A stretch of 64,000 nucleotides of DNA. Source: Cepaea nemoralis (Eukaryota; Mollusca; Gastropoda; Stylommatophora; Helicidae). The stretch is taken from NCBI GenBank assembly GCA_014155875.1, contig JACEFZ010017670.1, forward strand, positions 257,501 to 321,500. The letters run 5' to 3'. Shown piece by piece: positions 22,424 through 33,087 of the stretch. Every line of letters starts with the position of its first letter. Position 1 is the stretch's first letter. Under the pieces are notes generated by a model. It was not told the origin of the DNA and did no database searches. It saw only the letters and a program-made list of their open reading frames with translations. The position numbers were made by a program, and so were the translations under genes.

Positions 22424-22700
22424 ATCGTTTCTCGGCCTTTTAGCTAAGATTAAAGTGTAGATTTATCTACACTTGATCTGGCCAGGGTGAAGAGACGGCC
22501 ATCCAAACTGTAAACTCTAATCACGAAATCACTGTCCCCCTAACAGGACAGACGGGCCTTGGTGGTCCACAATGGGCGAAAGGCGCACAGTGGGACTAAG
22601 AGGCCTTGTTTAAAGGGGGGAAAAAAGCTGATCAGGCCGACCTAACCCTAATGGTATACTTGCCATCAGCTTTGCAAAGGAAATGCACTAAGGAGGGTTA
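22424..22700 (+). ncRNA. U2 snRNA-like 5' domain on an unrelated body
   Basis: The first 37 bases (atcgtttctcggcc, ttttagctaagatt, aaagtgtag) match the 5' end of U2 snRNA with three substitutions and one extra A. In U2 this part forms stem-loop I and runs into the branch-point recognition sequence GTAGTA. Here GTAGTA is replaced by gtagat, within a perfect short hairpin (agtgtaga, loop ttta, tctacact). What follows is not U2: there is no Sm-site-like stretch or U2 stem III/IV that I can see. Near the end, aagctgat and atcagctt can pair, and ccctaa/ttaggg pieces occur. A U2-derived retroposon or pseudogene is most likely; a functional U2 is unlikely. Confidence 0.6.
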
Positions 22701-22937
22701 GGGTTAGATTTGAAGAATCACCTCCAATTGTAGAGTTCAGTGCATTCGGTGATAGATTTGAAGAAACAGTGAACATAAATATTTTGAGATGGCTGCTTCA
22801 TGGGAGGACTGAGCACTTGTGAGAATGTATGATGTGCATTAACGTCGTTTGACATACAGAACATATGAGGACACCTTGTGTTCAAGCTAACAGTGACTTA
22901 GTTACATTCAGTTAATCTCTAACTTTGGGGGCCTACA

Positions 22938-23195
22938 TAGGATAATGGATTGTGGATAGTGGCCAAACGCTTGCCTGTCGCGCCTGTGGACATGGGTTGG
23001 AATTTGCACCGAGGCAGACTTTTTAAATTGACCTGGACTCACAGGTGGACAAAGCCTAAAATAGGTACTAGTAAATATCTTAGGAAGTGAAAGCGGGCGG
23101 ATGATGTTGACAGTATCACTAATGGAGTGACATATGGTCTATACAAACATGCATCTAGCACCATAAACCTTAAGGGGAGTAGCAAAGTCTGTTTG
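22938..23195 (+). mobile_element. SINE family A, near full-length copy
   Basis: A diverged tRNA-like head (gtggccaaacgcttgcc, then catgggttggaattt in place of the B box ggttcgaa) is followed by the family body: acctggactcacaggtgg, cctaaaataggtact, tatggtctatacaaac and ctagcaccataaac. A small gttt repeat follows at its end. Confidence 0.8.
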
Positions 23196-23319
23196 TTTGT
23201 TTGTATAAACCCACAGTGTCCCCAGTCCCACTCAATCTCCAAGACGTAGTTTGATTAAATCACTTCATTTTAGCGTTTAAACTACGTTTCCCTCATTGAT
23301 CTGTCTGCCTGTATATGCG

Positions 23320-23381
23320 AATTTCTGTCTGTCTGTCTGTCTGTCTGCCTGCCTGCCTGTCTGTCTGTCTGTGTGTCTGTT

Positions 23382-23420
<39 letters not shown>

Positions 23421-23590
23421 ATGTATGTATGTATGTATGTATGTATGTATGTATGTATGTATGTATGTATGTGTGTATGTATGTATGTATGTATGTATGT
23501 GTGCATACCTGTCTGTCTGCCTGTCTGTCTGCCTGCCTGTCTGTCTGCCTGTCTGTCTGTCTGTCTGTGTATGTGTATGTATGTATATTT
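23320..23590 (+). repeat. (CTGT)n-(ATGT)n compound microsatellite
   Basis: ctgt units with ctgc variants, then about 20 atgt units, then ctgt again. Because four-base units read in all frames give Cys-Leu-Ser-Val or Thr-Asp-Arg-Gln patterns, long open frames occur on both strands. They are not genes. Confidence 0.95.
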
Positions 23591-24297
23591 GTCCGTCATG
23601 CCGTATGTCAATCTGTATACATAAACACCAGTGAAGTCACATTGCCATATTATCAAACAACAGTACAACTACTATTTCTCTGGCTTCATATATGCCCTCA
23701 GCAACTTTCTTTGTTCGTTGCACCGTCATTCCACTAATGCACCAGACAGGATGCGCAGCTCCTAATCGCGAAGAAGCTTGTGATAATTTGTGTAATTATA
23801 TGAGATCAGATTTTACCCTTCTCTCTCAAGTCGTTCGCCTTTCATGTCTGCCAAGATAATGGAATACGTCATCTCTTAGAAAATCTCCTGCAAGATAACA
23901 ACATTTTTAAAGTCAAGTCAAGAATACTTGATGAAGTCAGTTAACCTATGCTAACCCAACACGTCGTTGCTGAACCCACCTAGTTGCAGCCAGGAGGCTG
24001 ACATATTTAACTCGCTTGCACTTGCTCTTCTGACCGCGACGTAGTGGGGTTCGTTTCACTCTCCGGTTTAATGGACATAAATAACATAACTGTTGTTTGG
24101 CGTGCTTGACTTGGGAACGTCAGTTACAGTACCGCTGAATTCCAAGAAGGGTTGCCTGATGGCGAAGGACACTGGTAATTTAGGAAAGCTTGAGTTCACA
24201 GCAAGTGTTTGCAAACAAAAAAGTTCCATCGACTCTTGTCACTTGTCCTATGTCAGTTCCGTTAGGCCCAGATAATCAATGTATGTCTCCTTGAGCA
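23591..24297. other. No firm feature
   Basis: Near 23820-23940 the plus strand has a weak resemblance to the end of a LINE reverse transcriptase (pieces such as LPR.WN), too decayed to call. Confidence 0.35.
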
Positions 24298-24540
24298 TGG
24301 AGCCACGGTGGCCAGTGGCTAGACTCCCGCCTGTCGGCCTGCTGACCATGGGTTCGATCTGCTTTAGGGCAGATTCGATTATTTGAAGCACCTGGACTCC
24401 CAGGTCGACCCACCCTAAAATGAGTACCTTAAATGTCTTTGAAAAGTACATGCGGCCGGCTACATGAGCGCCATTTAGTCTATACGAGTGTGGGTCTAGC
24501 AACATACACCCAATGCCACTTATGGCGTGAGAAGGAGGAC
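24298..24540 (+). mobile_element. SINE family A, full-length copy
   Basis: The tRNA-derived head has an A-box-like ggtggccagtggctaga and a B box gggttcgatctg, correctly spaced for an RNA polymerase III promoter. The body follows: acctggactcccaggtcgac, ccctaaaatgagtacct, gcggccggct, tagtctatacgag and ctagcaacatacaccca. RNA polymerase III transcription and LINE-borrowed reverse transcription are how such elements spread. Confidence 0.85.
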
Positions 24541-25043
24541 TTTACGTACTTTACAAAGCTTATAATATAACACGTAGAAATAACAACAGCTGACGATCCC
24601 TCGAGCAGACAGAAAAATACCGAAATAATGTGGCAAGTATAGTTCGGCGCTGCTAGAAACATAGTATAGAAAACGAGTCGCAAAACCATCAGACAACAGA
24701 CAAACTGTTGCTTTGGTTAAGATCAAGTGTACATCATTCTACACCTGGGTTGTCCATGTAATGTCATAATTTGTAATGTCTGAGCATAGTTATACTGCAT
24801 CTTAAATACTTAGTAACTAACATCTGTCCAGAATAGGTTTTACGGTAATTAACAACCCGGTGTGTCGATTCACTCGCACCTGTCGTCTGACACAACGAAG
24901 GTGAGCAAGTCAGCAGAAGTTTTCATGCCTGTTCCGGAAGTTTCATCTGATAAATGGGAGGAAGTGGGTACAGAACTCCATCCCTTGTCTTGGTTTCCAG
25001 TGTTTTCTTTCCCTGTATTCCTGGTGAAGTGTTGACTACATAC
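24541..25043. other. No recognisable feature
   Basis: Unique-looking sequence between a SINE and a microsatellite. Confidence 0.45.
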
Positions 25044-25240
25044 TTATGTCTATCCGTTCATCTGTCCATCCATCTGTCTGTCTATCTGTCTGTATCTCTC
25101 TACCTACCTGCCTATCTATCTACCTACCTACCTGTCTGACTGTCCGTCTTGCTAACTATGATTCTTATCTATCTATTTACCCATCTACCTGCCAGTCTGC
25201 TTGCATGTATGTCTGTCTATCTCTCTATCTGTATATCGGC
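25044..25240 (+). repeat. Degenerate (CTRT/CTAC)n microsatellite
   Basis: catctgtctgtctat, ctacctacctgcc and related tetramers, strongly diverged. Confidence 0.85.
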
Positions 25241-25466
25241 AGGCCATCTATAAAATTATCCATTTATCTCTGTCTTACTGTCTTCATTACATCTGATTTT
25301 ACATGATTGCAGTGATTGATCGTCTGCAAATAGGAGTTATTTAATGGTGTAATATGCCGTTGTTTCTTCTTGTGTGTTCTGTTAATCATGTTGTGTTGTT
25401 ACGGTCTCTGCTTGGCTGGTTTCTTTACATATGCTGTCTATATGAACAACCTTGTCGTACTCAGGA

Positions 25467-25556
25467 TCTTCTTCTTCTTCTTCTTCTTCTTCTTCTTCTT
25501 CTTCTTCTTCTTCTTCTTCTTCTTCTTCTTCTTCTTCTTCTTCTTCTTCTTCTTCT
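25467..25556 (+). repeat. (TTC)n microsatellite
   Basis: About 30 perfect TTC triplets. Poly-Leu, poly-Phe or poly-Glu frames here are not genes. Confidence 0.97.
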
Positions 25557-25764
25557 GCGTTCATCCGGAGACTTTTTTGGACGTGATTGCGTTGTGCCTG
25601 TTTACAGCAGAGCTGCGTTCTTGCGCCGTTAGGCCGACACATCCGACCTGGTTAACCTTCCCGGGGGTACTCGGGATCTTATGGTAAAGGGTTCAGAGTG
25701 TCTCCATTTGTTCTAATTGTGCATGTACTGTTTTTGTATAAGCTTCTACATAATTTTGTTAGAT

Positions 25765-26015
25765 GTGTACTCACTCACATCGTTTAATGATTTCCCGTAG
25801 CTTGTTTATATCTACTATATCAAATGTCTTTCCTTGGTCGATAAAGGCTAAGTAGAGGGTTCCATTAAACTCGATTGATTTTTCTATGTTGTCCAAGAGC
25901 AAAGATGCATCTGTACATCCTTTGTTTTTCTTAAATCCAAGTTGTGCGTCTCTTAGCTGGGGTTCTATTTTAGGTCGTAATCTTTTCTTCAGAATTGTGC
26001 ACATTTGGGTCAGTC
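25765..26015 (-). mobile_element. LINE reverse transcriptase fragment
   Basis: The minus strand encodes LRDAQLGFKKNKGCTDAS, then LYLAFIDQGKTFDIVD. This is the well-conserved stretch before and at the A motif of non-LTR reverse transcriptases (AQ.GF..G.GC.D, then FID..KAFD.V). FIDQGKTFD shows two changes (Lys-Ala to Lys-Thr; Asp/Phe before Gly), and the first catalytic Asp is kept. The fragment covers only about 80 codons, so it is a truncated relic. Confidence 0.8.
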
Positions 26016-26370
26016 CGAAAATATATAAAACGCTCTTAACCTTTCGGCCACGCAGACATCCAACAGAAGTGAAGGAAAGTTAATTAACTATCTGTGCATA
26101 TCCTCAAAAGTCAGGAATTATGTGTTGGAATAAGTTCAGAGTAAAACACAATAATGACTTGCTTTATGTTATTTTGACTTAATATTTACCTATACGTGTA
26201 ATAACATTATAGATATTTGATATTGAAAATATTGCTTGCACAATGTTTAGATGGACATAACTACGCCATTAAACAGGAAAAGATGGAGATATGCTGTGGT
26301 AAAAATTGCTTTAGTTCTAACGTAGGCAAAAGTCGGGGCTGAGCTGCTTACCTACAAGTATAATCCTCGA

Positions 26371-26602
26371 TAGGGAGTCGCCATAGCACGTTGGCCTCCC
26401 GCTCCAGTTGTTATGTGTTCGATTCCCATTCGAAGCGTGTTCTTAACTTCGTCTGGGCTCCCAGACCGATCTGGCCTAAATGGGTACCAGAAAATATAAT
26501 GGGAAGTACAGGCGGCCGGTGTGATATTGATCTCGTCCCCCAAGGGGAGTCGATTAGTCTATACAAATATGTGGTTAGCACCATATGTTTAAAGCGGGCT
26601 GA
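26371..26602 (+). mobile_element. SINE family A, full-length copy
   Basis: Head gccatagcacgttggcctc with B box gtgttcgattcccat, then ctgggctcccagacc, cctaaatgggtaccaga, ggcggccggtgtgatattga, tagtctatacaaatatg and ttagcaccatatg. A different tRNA-like head begins right at its end. Confidence 0.85.
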
Positions 26603-26990
26603 GTTGTCTCGAGGTGTGATGTCCGCCTCGAGTGCTCGAGATCCCGGTTTCAAGCCCCGGTACGTAAGGACCGGAATTGTTTCACGTGGAATTCTAGTAA
26701 CAAAATTTCTCCTGGTCTCTGGGTAGTGAGATCGGACGCCCGTGTGTATTGTTGCACACGATAAAAATCCCTTGGCAGTTGCAAATCGAAAAAGAGTAGC
26801 CTAACGGCGTCTGCCCGGGCAAAATTTCATGTTAAAAATCTACCCAAAGTATGTCAGGGTCCTCGCCGGTGCTACAGAAGTTCGTGCACTGAGCTGGTAT
26901 TCTCCGGACTCAGGCTTGAGTTAGGAGTAGAACGGAGAACTTATGAGTTACACTCGTGTGCCGTTATGTTGATCCGTCGACTAAACTGAA
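26590..26990 (+). mobile_element. Possible SINE family C
   Basis: Begins with a tRNA-like head: gctgagttgtctcgagg, then a B-box-like ccggtttcaagcccc near 26645-26660. The unique-looking body includes cgtgtgtattgttgcacacg, a short hairpin, and aaatcccttggcag. It is a single copy in the window, so the family status is an inference. Confidence 0.5.
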
Positions 26991-27821
26991 CTAAAGTCAA
27001 CCATATGTTTAAAATGCGCGACAAGGCATGCATTAGGATCCTTAACTCATGTCACTTACTATCATGTCCCCGGTAAGTCCTCAAGAAGTGGAAAAGAGTC
27101 CTTTAGTAAATTATTATTGTGAGTACAAATACATTTTCGCAGTCTCGCGTCACATCTTCTAAAGTATTAGCTACAACCAAGCAGAGTAGGAAATCGCTCT
27201 AGTTGACTAATTGGTCTCTGCTTAAAAAATGCTTCCGCTTTTTGGCGCATTTAATGGTGTATTCCCAGGGCAACATCCCGACTTCCACCTGCGAAACTCT
27301 TCAACAACAGCACGGCAACTGATGCAGCCTTGTGTCTGGGGCTTAGGGGATTTGCAATTAAATCCACTAGGTGGAAAGTGCATTACTTATTGAACGATTG
27401 TCCAAGTTCTAGTTTTACAATAACATAACATTAATAACACAACTCAGATTATCGTGGAACATATGTATGCTCAGCACTTGCAGAAATAATACGATTCTTA
27501 CTGGCTAAAACCGGGGTTATTTATACCAAATACAAATTTAAATATGAAAAAAGCAGTGTAAAAAGTGAGCTATATACTGAAAGTGCATTGTAGACAATCA
27601 TCATTGTGGAGACTACGCTTTACTGAATGATACAGAATAAATCAATAACTGATAGCAAGTTGTTGTTTCTTTTGTTTGTTGTTTTTCTTCCACTTATGCC
27701 GTAAGGCGTCATGGGGAGGGAAATTGAAGTTCCGGCGCCTGTGACTAGAGCCTTTCCTCCAATTTCCTCCATGAATCTCGAGCAGTATTTAAGGATCATG
27801 TAAATTCCCTACCGGTTTGCT
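26991..27821. other. No recognisable feature
   Basis: Mixed sequence. A GC-rich patch near 27690-27780 (atgccgtaaggcg) is palindromic but unexplained. Confidence 0.4.
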
Positions 27822-28085
27822 AGACCACATTTGTACACGCCTTAGGTATCATTGGGTATATGGTGCTAGTGCCATATTTATAAAGACCAATCGGCACTCG
27901 GTGGCTGATGTGGTCAATATAACGCCGACCGCCTTTACTTCACAAAACATATCCCGGTACCCATTTTACGCTGGGTCCACCTGGAAGTCCGGTCCAGTTT
28001 AAAAGTCTGCTTCGTCGTGAATTCAAACCCATGGCCATCGGACTGACAGGCTAGCGTCTAGACACTACACTAGTGCAGCTCCCAT
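27822..28085 (-). mobile_element. SINE family A, full-length copy
   Basis: On the minus strand: head ctagtgtagtgtctagacg, B box atgggtttgaattca, then acttccaggtggaccc, gtaaaatgggtaccgg, ggcggtcggcgttatattga, ttggtctttataaatatgg and ctagcaccatatacccaatg. This is the best copy for the conserved 3' block. Confidence 0.85.
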
Positions 28086-28194
28086 CAGCTGATAGTTTCC
28101 TAGTTTCCTGGTTATATCACTGTGTGTGCCAACACTAGAACGTCAGGGTTCAAGCAGATTTTTTTTTTTTTTGGTACAAATAAACAAAACCATA

Positions 28195-29075
28195 CCGTGT
28201 TTCTCCGAAAATAAGACCGGGTCGTAATTAATTTTTGCTTCAAAGAATGCACTAGGGCTTATTTTTGGTGGATGTCGTTTTTTGTTTTTTTTTTAGATAC
28301 AAAAATCTACATTTAGTCATGTACAAAGTTTTACATTTATTCAAATACAGTCATGTCATCTTCTTTTCGAACATCGTCATAACTTTCCAAATCCCGAATT
28401 CCGGCCTGAATGTTTTGCGATTCCATTTGTTGTAGAAACATTGGCTCCAGTCTCTCATGAACAGCAATAAGCTTTCATTAAATGAACATTTCTTGTCCTT
28501 GAAGCATGCTCATAGTGCTTTGGTAACACATCTGTCGGTGATTTTGTCCCATGAATTCTTACCCAACTCATCAGCTCCTGCAACTTAGGACACACAAAGT
28601 TTCCACGCTGATTTCTACTTTCAATTTAGTCGTTGATTTCTATGTGCAAATGGTCCTTGAATGGCTTGTTTATTGCAATATCAAAAGTCTGGAGATAAAA
28701 TTTCATTCCAAAGGAAATCATTATTTGATCTATTCTTCTCTCTGTAAGGAAGTTCTTCATGTCTTTAGCGTGGTGAGTGCTGGTTGAATCCCAGTCTAAC
28801 AGACCTCGTTGACCATCTGGCAAAAAAGAGGCAGCATTAAATCGACCCATTTTCTTATAACGAGTAACGTATTGAATTATGAACCACTTTCGTTCATTAT
28901 CAAATGCTCACCAGTGGCGTCTGTACTCCGACTGGCCATTCGGCAACATGTCTCTCATTCTAGCTGATGATCTTAACTAGGGCTTATTTTTGGAATAGAG
29001 TTTATATTAAGAGTATCCTGAAAAATACTGCTAGGGGTTATTTTAGGGGTAGGTCTTAATTTCGGGGAAACACGG
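28195..29075 (-). mobile_element. Pogo/Tigger-like DNA transposon, internally deleted
   Basis: The ends are inverted repeats: left ccgtgtttctccgaaaataa, and right, when reversed, ccgtgtttccccgaaattaa, followed on both sides by related ctagggcttattttt blocks. TA precedes the left end (28193-28194); the right has CA, probably a mutated TA. The transposase part (28626-28850, minus) is of the pogo type. The total of 881 bp is shorter than a full pogo element, so the DNA-binding N-terminus has been deleted. Confidence 0.8.
28626..28850 (-). pseudogene. Pogo-type transposase fragment
   Basis: Encodes GLLDWDSTSTHHAKD, KNFLTERRIDQIMI and FDIAINKPFKDHL. In pogo and Tigger transposases the corresponding run is (L.WD.F.AH), then (V...L....I...I..G.T..LQPLD..INKPFK). 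The Asp of WDS is the second catalytic residue of the DDE domain. The QPLD motif is changed to QTFD here. No N-terminal CENP-B-like helix-turn-helix is present within the element, so it cannot act alone. Confidence 0.8.
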
Positions 29076-29164
29076 CAATCAAGGACAACGCACAAAAGAA
29101 TTGGAACGCCCAGGAAGTACAAAATAAAATATGTATGATTGGACTACATAGTTACTCTAAAAAT

Positions 29165-29281
29165 ATGGTGGTGGTGGTGGTGGTAGTAGTACTAGTAAAG
29201 ATTGTGGTGGTGATGGCAGTAGTAGTAGTAACGGTGGTGACAGTAGTAGTGGTGATCGTGGTGTTGGTGGTAATGGTATTT

Positions 29282-29337
<56 letters not shown>

Positions 29338-29338
29338 C

Positions 29339-29371
<33 letters not shown>

Positions 29372-29372
29372 A

Positions 29373-29471
<99 letters not shown>

Positions 29472-29480
29472 AAGTAGTTC
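29165..29480 (+). repeat. (GTA/GTG)n microsatellite
   Basis: gtggtggtagtag start, then a long (GTA) tract from about 29280 to 29470 with a few interruptions. The poly-Val frame is an artefact. Confidence 0.95.
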
Positions 29481-29730
29481 TGTTTTAGTAGTAGTGGTAG
29501 TGGTGTTTTAGTAGTGGTGGTAGTAGTGTTTTAGTTGTGGCTGTGTCTTAAAGTTGTGGTAGTCATGGCGATGGTAGTTGCAGTGGTAGTAGTTTTTTAT
29601 GTGGTAATGGTGTTTTTGTGGTGATGGTTGTGTTTTAGTAGTGATGGTGATGTTTTAGTGATGTGGTGGTTATGGAGGTGGTATTTTAATGGTGGTAATG
29701 GTGGTGTTATAGTGGTAGTACAACAAGGTT
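29481..29730 (+). repeat. Degenerate GTGGT / GTGTTTTAGTG repeats
   Basis: Decayed continuation of the trinucleotide tract with a recurring gtgttttagt motif. The same motif returns at 30625-30715, beyond the LINE fragment. Confidence 0.8.
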
Positions 29731-29732
29731 GT

Positions 29733-30620
29733 GTCCTGTAACCCCCTTTCTATTTCATAACCAGCATTTGTTAAGAAACCAGCCAAATAGAGACCGTAAC
29801 AACACGACACGAAGAACCGAAAATAGAAGAAGAACCAACGGTAAATTATACCATTTTAGAACCACCAAGCACTAATAGCAAATTCAAACACAGAAATTAA
29901 AGTCCACATAAATAGTCTAAACGATGTGTGTAAGGAACATAACATGAAAATTAGCATCAGTAAAACAGAAGTAATAACTATAACCAAAGAATAAACAACA
30001 GCAGAGATTCATCTACAAGAACACCCCCTGAAACAATTAAAGAGCTTCAAGTACCTAGGAAGATAATATCATCAAATGGCAAATCAGAAGACGAGATAGA
30101 AAATAGATGCAATAAGGTAAACCAACTCTTTGGACAAATGGCATCTATACTAAAGAACAAACGCGTATCAGTAGATACTAAAAAGCACTCTACAACACAA
30201 TCTTCCCACAAACTCTATGGTACTAATGCCAAACCTGGACAATGACAAAACAAAAAGATAAAAGAAAATCATAACCATGGAAATTAGATTCCTGAGAAGA
30301 ATACTCAATATATCAAGAAGAGAGAAAATGAGAACGGATGACATCATTATTAAAGTTGGGGTTATAAAAGCGCTAGATTTCACTGGAAAACAAGTTAAAT
30401 GGTTCGGCCTTATAACTGGGCTACAAATTGACAGTATACATCAACGAACAATAATGGTGTACAGACCAAATAGAATCAGACGAAGGGGCCGACCATGTAA
30501 ATGATGGACAGAGGGAAGGAATAACAGAGACAATGGTAATCTCCATATGTGAAGCCCACAAACGGGCACTCTCCCATTGTTTATGCTTTACCTCGACACT
30601 GCAAGGAAAACGACGAGATA
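29733..30620 (+). mobile_element. LINE reverse transcriptase, 3' half, inserted in a GTG-rich array
   Basis: Begins with QQGCVL then a stop then PPF, the B motif (QGC.LSP.LF). In changing frames it continues with LKSFKYLGR, EIENRCNKVNQLFGQ, QTWTMTK and EIRFLRRILNISRREK, the region after the palm in LINE polyproteins. The final open part (30277-30504) ends in RIRRRGRPCK, equal to the GRGRP motif. The YADD box is not found in frame. Many frameshifts and a TAA in the B motif make this an inactive relic. GTG-type repeats on both sides suggest it landed inside the microsatellite. Confidence 0.75.
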
Positions 30621-30715
30621 TGATGAGATGGTGGTTGTCGGGGTGGTGTTTTAGTGGTGGTTTTTGTGGTGTTTTAGTGATGTCCGTAGTGTTTTAGTGA
30701 TTGTGGTGGTATACA
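30621..30715 (+). repeat. GTGTTTTAGTG repeats, right flank
   Basis: Continuation of the array at 29481-29730 after the LINE fragment. Confidence 0.75.
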
Positions 30716-30779
30716 ATAATGACTAAATAGAAGAAGAATACTGAAAGAATGGATAAATGAATGAAGCATGGGTTGGACT

Positions 30780-30885
30780 GATAGACAGACAGACGGGCGA
30801 ACAGATGGACGGACGGATGGATGGATGGATGGTTGAATGGATGGATGGATGGATGGATGGATGGATGGATGGATGGATGGACAGA
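30780..30885 (+). repeat. (GGAT)n microsatellite
   Basis: agac start, then atgg tetramers, about 25 units with a few changes, followed by cagaca-type repeats. Confidence 0.95.
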
Positions 30886-31489
30886 CAATACAGCGATCCA
30901 GCCAGACAGACACACAGAGAGACAGACAGAGAAAGAATGGGAGAGGAAGAGAGGTAGTCAGAGAGAAAAACAGATAAGGGAACCTGAACCAAGCCCAGAA
31001 AAGCAGGTGGCTTTTGCACATGACAATATCCGAGCTCTGCCTTTGCCATTAGCGATGTAGCGTTTCGAAGACACCTAGAAGACATTGATGGAGTACAAGA
31101 ATGGCACAGGCAAATCTGGATTTCGAGAGATTATTGTTCTTTACCTCAGCACAGAGCTGTTGACTGAGTGATCTTACTCAGTATCTGTTTGGCTGTTTGG
31201 TGGTTTCTCACTTCAAGCCAGTCAACCAAGTATCGATGCCTTGTTCTCGTGCCTTCTGTTATCTCACTTTGCAATGTAACCTAGAACTCAAGATGTGGAT
31301 AAATATATAATCATTCCAATATACACATTAACAAGGGCATAGACGAATATGTTTTATCACATTGGTTTGATAAAACTGCAGTAACACTATAGCGCACGTA
31401 TGAAACATTTTCAGAGATATTGCAGACGGATAATCGTGTGTGGCTTTTTAGGAGATGAGTGATTGTGGGTAGCGTCATTATCATAAAGT
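30886..31489. other. No recognisable feature
   Basis: First a purine-rich stretch (gagagacagacagag), then unique-looking sequence. Confidence 0.45.
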
Positions 31490-31855
31490 GCCTTCTTCTT
31501 CTTCTTCTTCTTCTTCTTCTTCTTCTTCTTCTTCTTCTTCTTCTTCTTCTTCTTCTTCTTCTTCTTCTTCTATTTCTTCTTCTTCTTCTTCTTCTTCTTC
31601 TTCTTCTTCTTCTTCTTCTTCTTCTTCTTCTTCTTCTTCTTCTTCTTCTTCTTCTTCTTCTTCTTCTTCTTCTTCTTCTATTTCTTCTTATTTTATTTCT
31701 TTTCTTCTTCTTCTTCTTCTTCTTCTTCTTCTTCTTCTTCTTCTTCTTCTTCTTCTTCTTCTTCTTCTTCTTCTTCTTCTTCTTCTTCTTCTTCTTCTTC
31801 TTCTTCTTCTTCTTCTTCTTCTTCTTCTTCTTCTCCGTTTCCTTCTTCTTCTTCT
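31490..31855 (+). repeat. Long (TTC)n / GAA repeat, about 365 bp
   Basis: About 120 triplets with three small interruptions (near 31570, 31680 and 31836). Pure pyrimidine on the plus strand, apart from single A bases. The 150-residue Leu, Ser or Phe frames here are not genes. Confidence 0.97.
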
Positions 31856-31859
31856 ACCC

Positions 31860-32269
31860 CATACTCCTCTTCTTTATTTTCATTCTTCTTCCACGTATGT
31901 CGTCACAATATTGCTGAGTTATGTAAGTATTGTTTTCTTATGAAGGTCTCATTGGTATGTTTCGTTGGCAAATGTAATGTGTGGATGTCAGGTGTTCCAG
32001 TAACACATCGGTTGTAAAAATATCGGATTTTCTCCTCATACGCCTCTTCCTTGCTAAAACCACACTTAAATCTTCATTAAAGCGTCTTTAAATATGTGTG
32101 TTCGTCTGTTATGCCGGCAACTACGAGTTGTTCCTTATAGTAATTAGAATGCCTGCCTTGTTCATATTTAGTTTCCCATCTAGTGGCACTATTGAAGCTC
32201 ACAGATCCACTTGCTCGTTACTCCTCACTTCACCATCTGGACATCAAAGTTGTCAGTAAGCCTTTGTAG
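31860..32269. other. No firm feature
   Basis: Short pyrimidine-rich remainder, then AT-rich sequence. The end may hold the decayed tail of the minus-strand LINE that follows. Confidence 0.4.
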
Positions 32270-32960
32270 GACAGAAGTGTCAATTCTTGGTTACCTCATA
32301 TTTCACCACACCTAACACTACGATTACTCTGCTGACTCCAGTACCAGCATTTCATCCCACAACTGCATTGTTTGCAACCACCTCCATCTTCATTCTTGAA
32401 GATGTAGACCTATATGATCCATTCTACTCAGCAGTGACATTCCATCTGATCTTGAGAATCCGCATCCAGATTTATTTTCACAGTGCGCAGAACTATCGGT
32501 GTACACTATCGTGTCATCTCTGTCGACTTGTTCTGCTATCACCTGTTGGACCTCCAATTATACAGCCCATTACACAACTATCTACACTGTTTGGCCATGC
32601 GATACGAATCTGGTTAGAAATGTTTTTGTATACAGTATATCGCTATCAATCCATTCTTGCTCCCAGTGTATCTGCTTGTCTGAGGTAACCTGCCTGGTGG
32701 TGTTGTCTTCTGGATGCGCATTATATGTCCGTCCTCCATTTATTCGGCTTCATTTGAGAATATCCAGTTTACCTTGCAATGACTTATATCGTCGTCGTGG
32801 CACGCATGTAGGCCTCGGTGTGTCACATTGCATGTCTAGATTTCATCGATGTAGGCGAATACATATCTCTCAACGATCTAATGGGGGTATCTCATGTACA
32901 GCTCAAGAGAAGTCGCATTCCTTCACTCTGGATCCGTTCAAGTTTTAACGCTGTAAAGCA
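32270..32960 (-). mobile_element. LINE RNase H region, decayed
   Basis: The minus strand around 32450-32545 encodes IVYTDSSAHCENKSGCGFS, which matches the first motif of non-LTR RNase H domains (YTDGS....SG.G). The catalytic Asp is kept and Gly of DGS is changed to Ser. Upstream on the minus strand other decayed pieces follow. This is probably the same LINE type as at 1-225 and 6478-7270. The larger plus-strand frames here (133 and 149 codons) are shadows and have no motif. Confidence 0.6.
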
Positions 32961-33082
32961 GATAGTGTTAAAATACCCAGGCCATAAACAGTTACGGAGA
33001 TGACTTGTTGCACGATAAGTCAAGTAAGTAGTATCTGCTCTAAGTAGCCAATGTCGGCGTCAATGCTGCAACGTCATGATTG

Positions 33083-33087
33083 CATAT
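33083..33087 (+). repeat. Target-site duplication, left (catat)
   Basis: The same five bases follow the 3' LTR at 39752-39756. Confidence 0.9.

Noticed and set aside
23282..23737. Overlapping long frames on both strands with Cys-Leu-Ser-Val repeats
   Set aside because: Tetranucleotide repeat read in all phases.
31459..31943. Poly-Leu, poly-Ser and poly-Phe frames
   Set aside because: Products of the TTC microsatellite.
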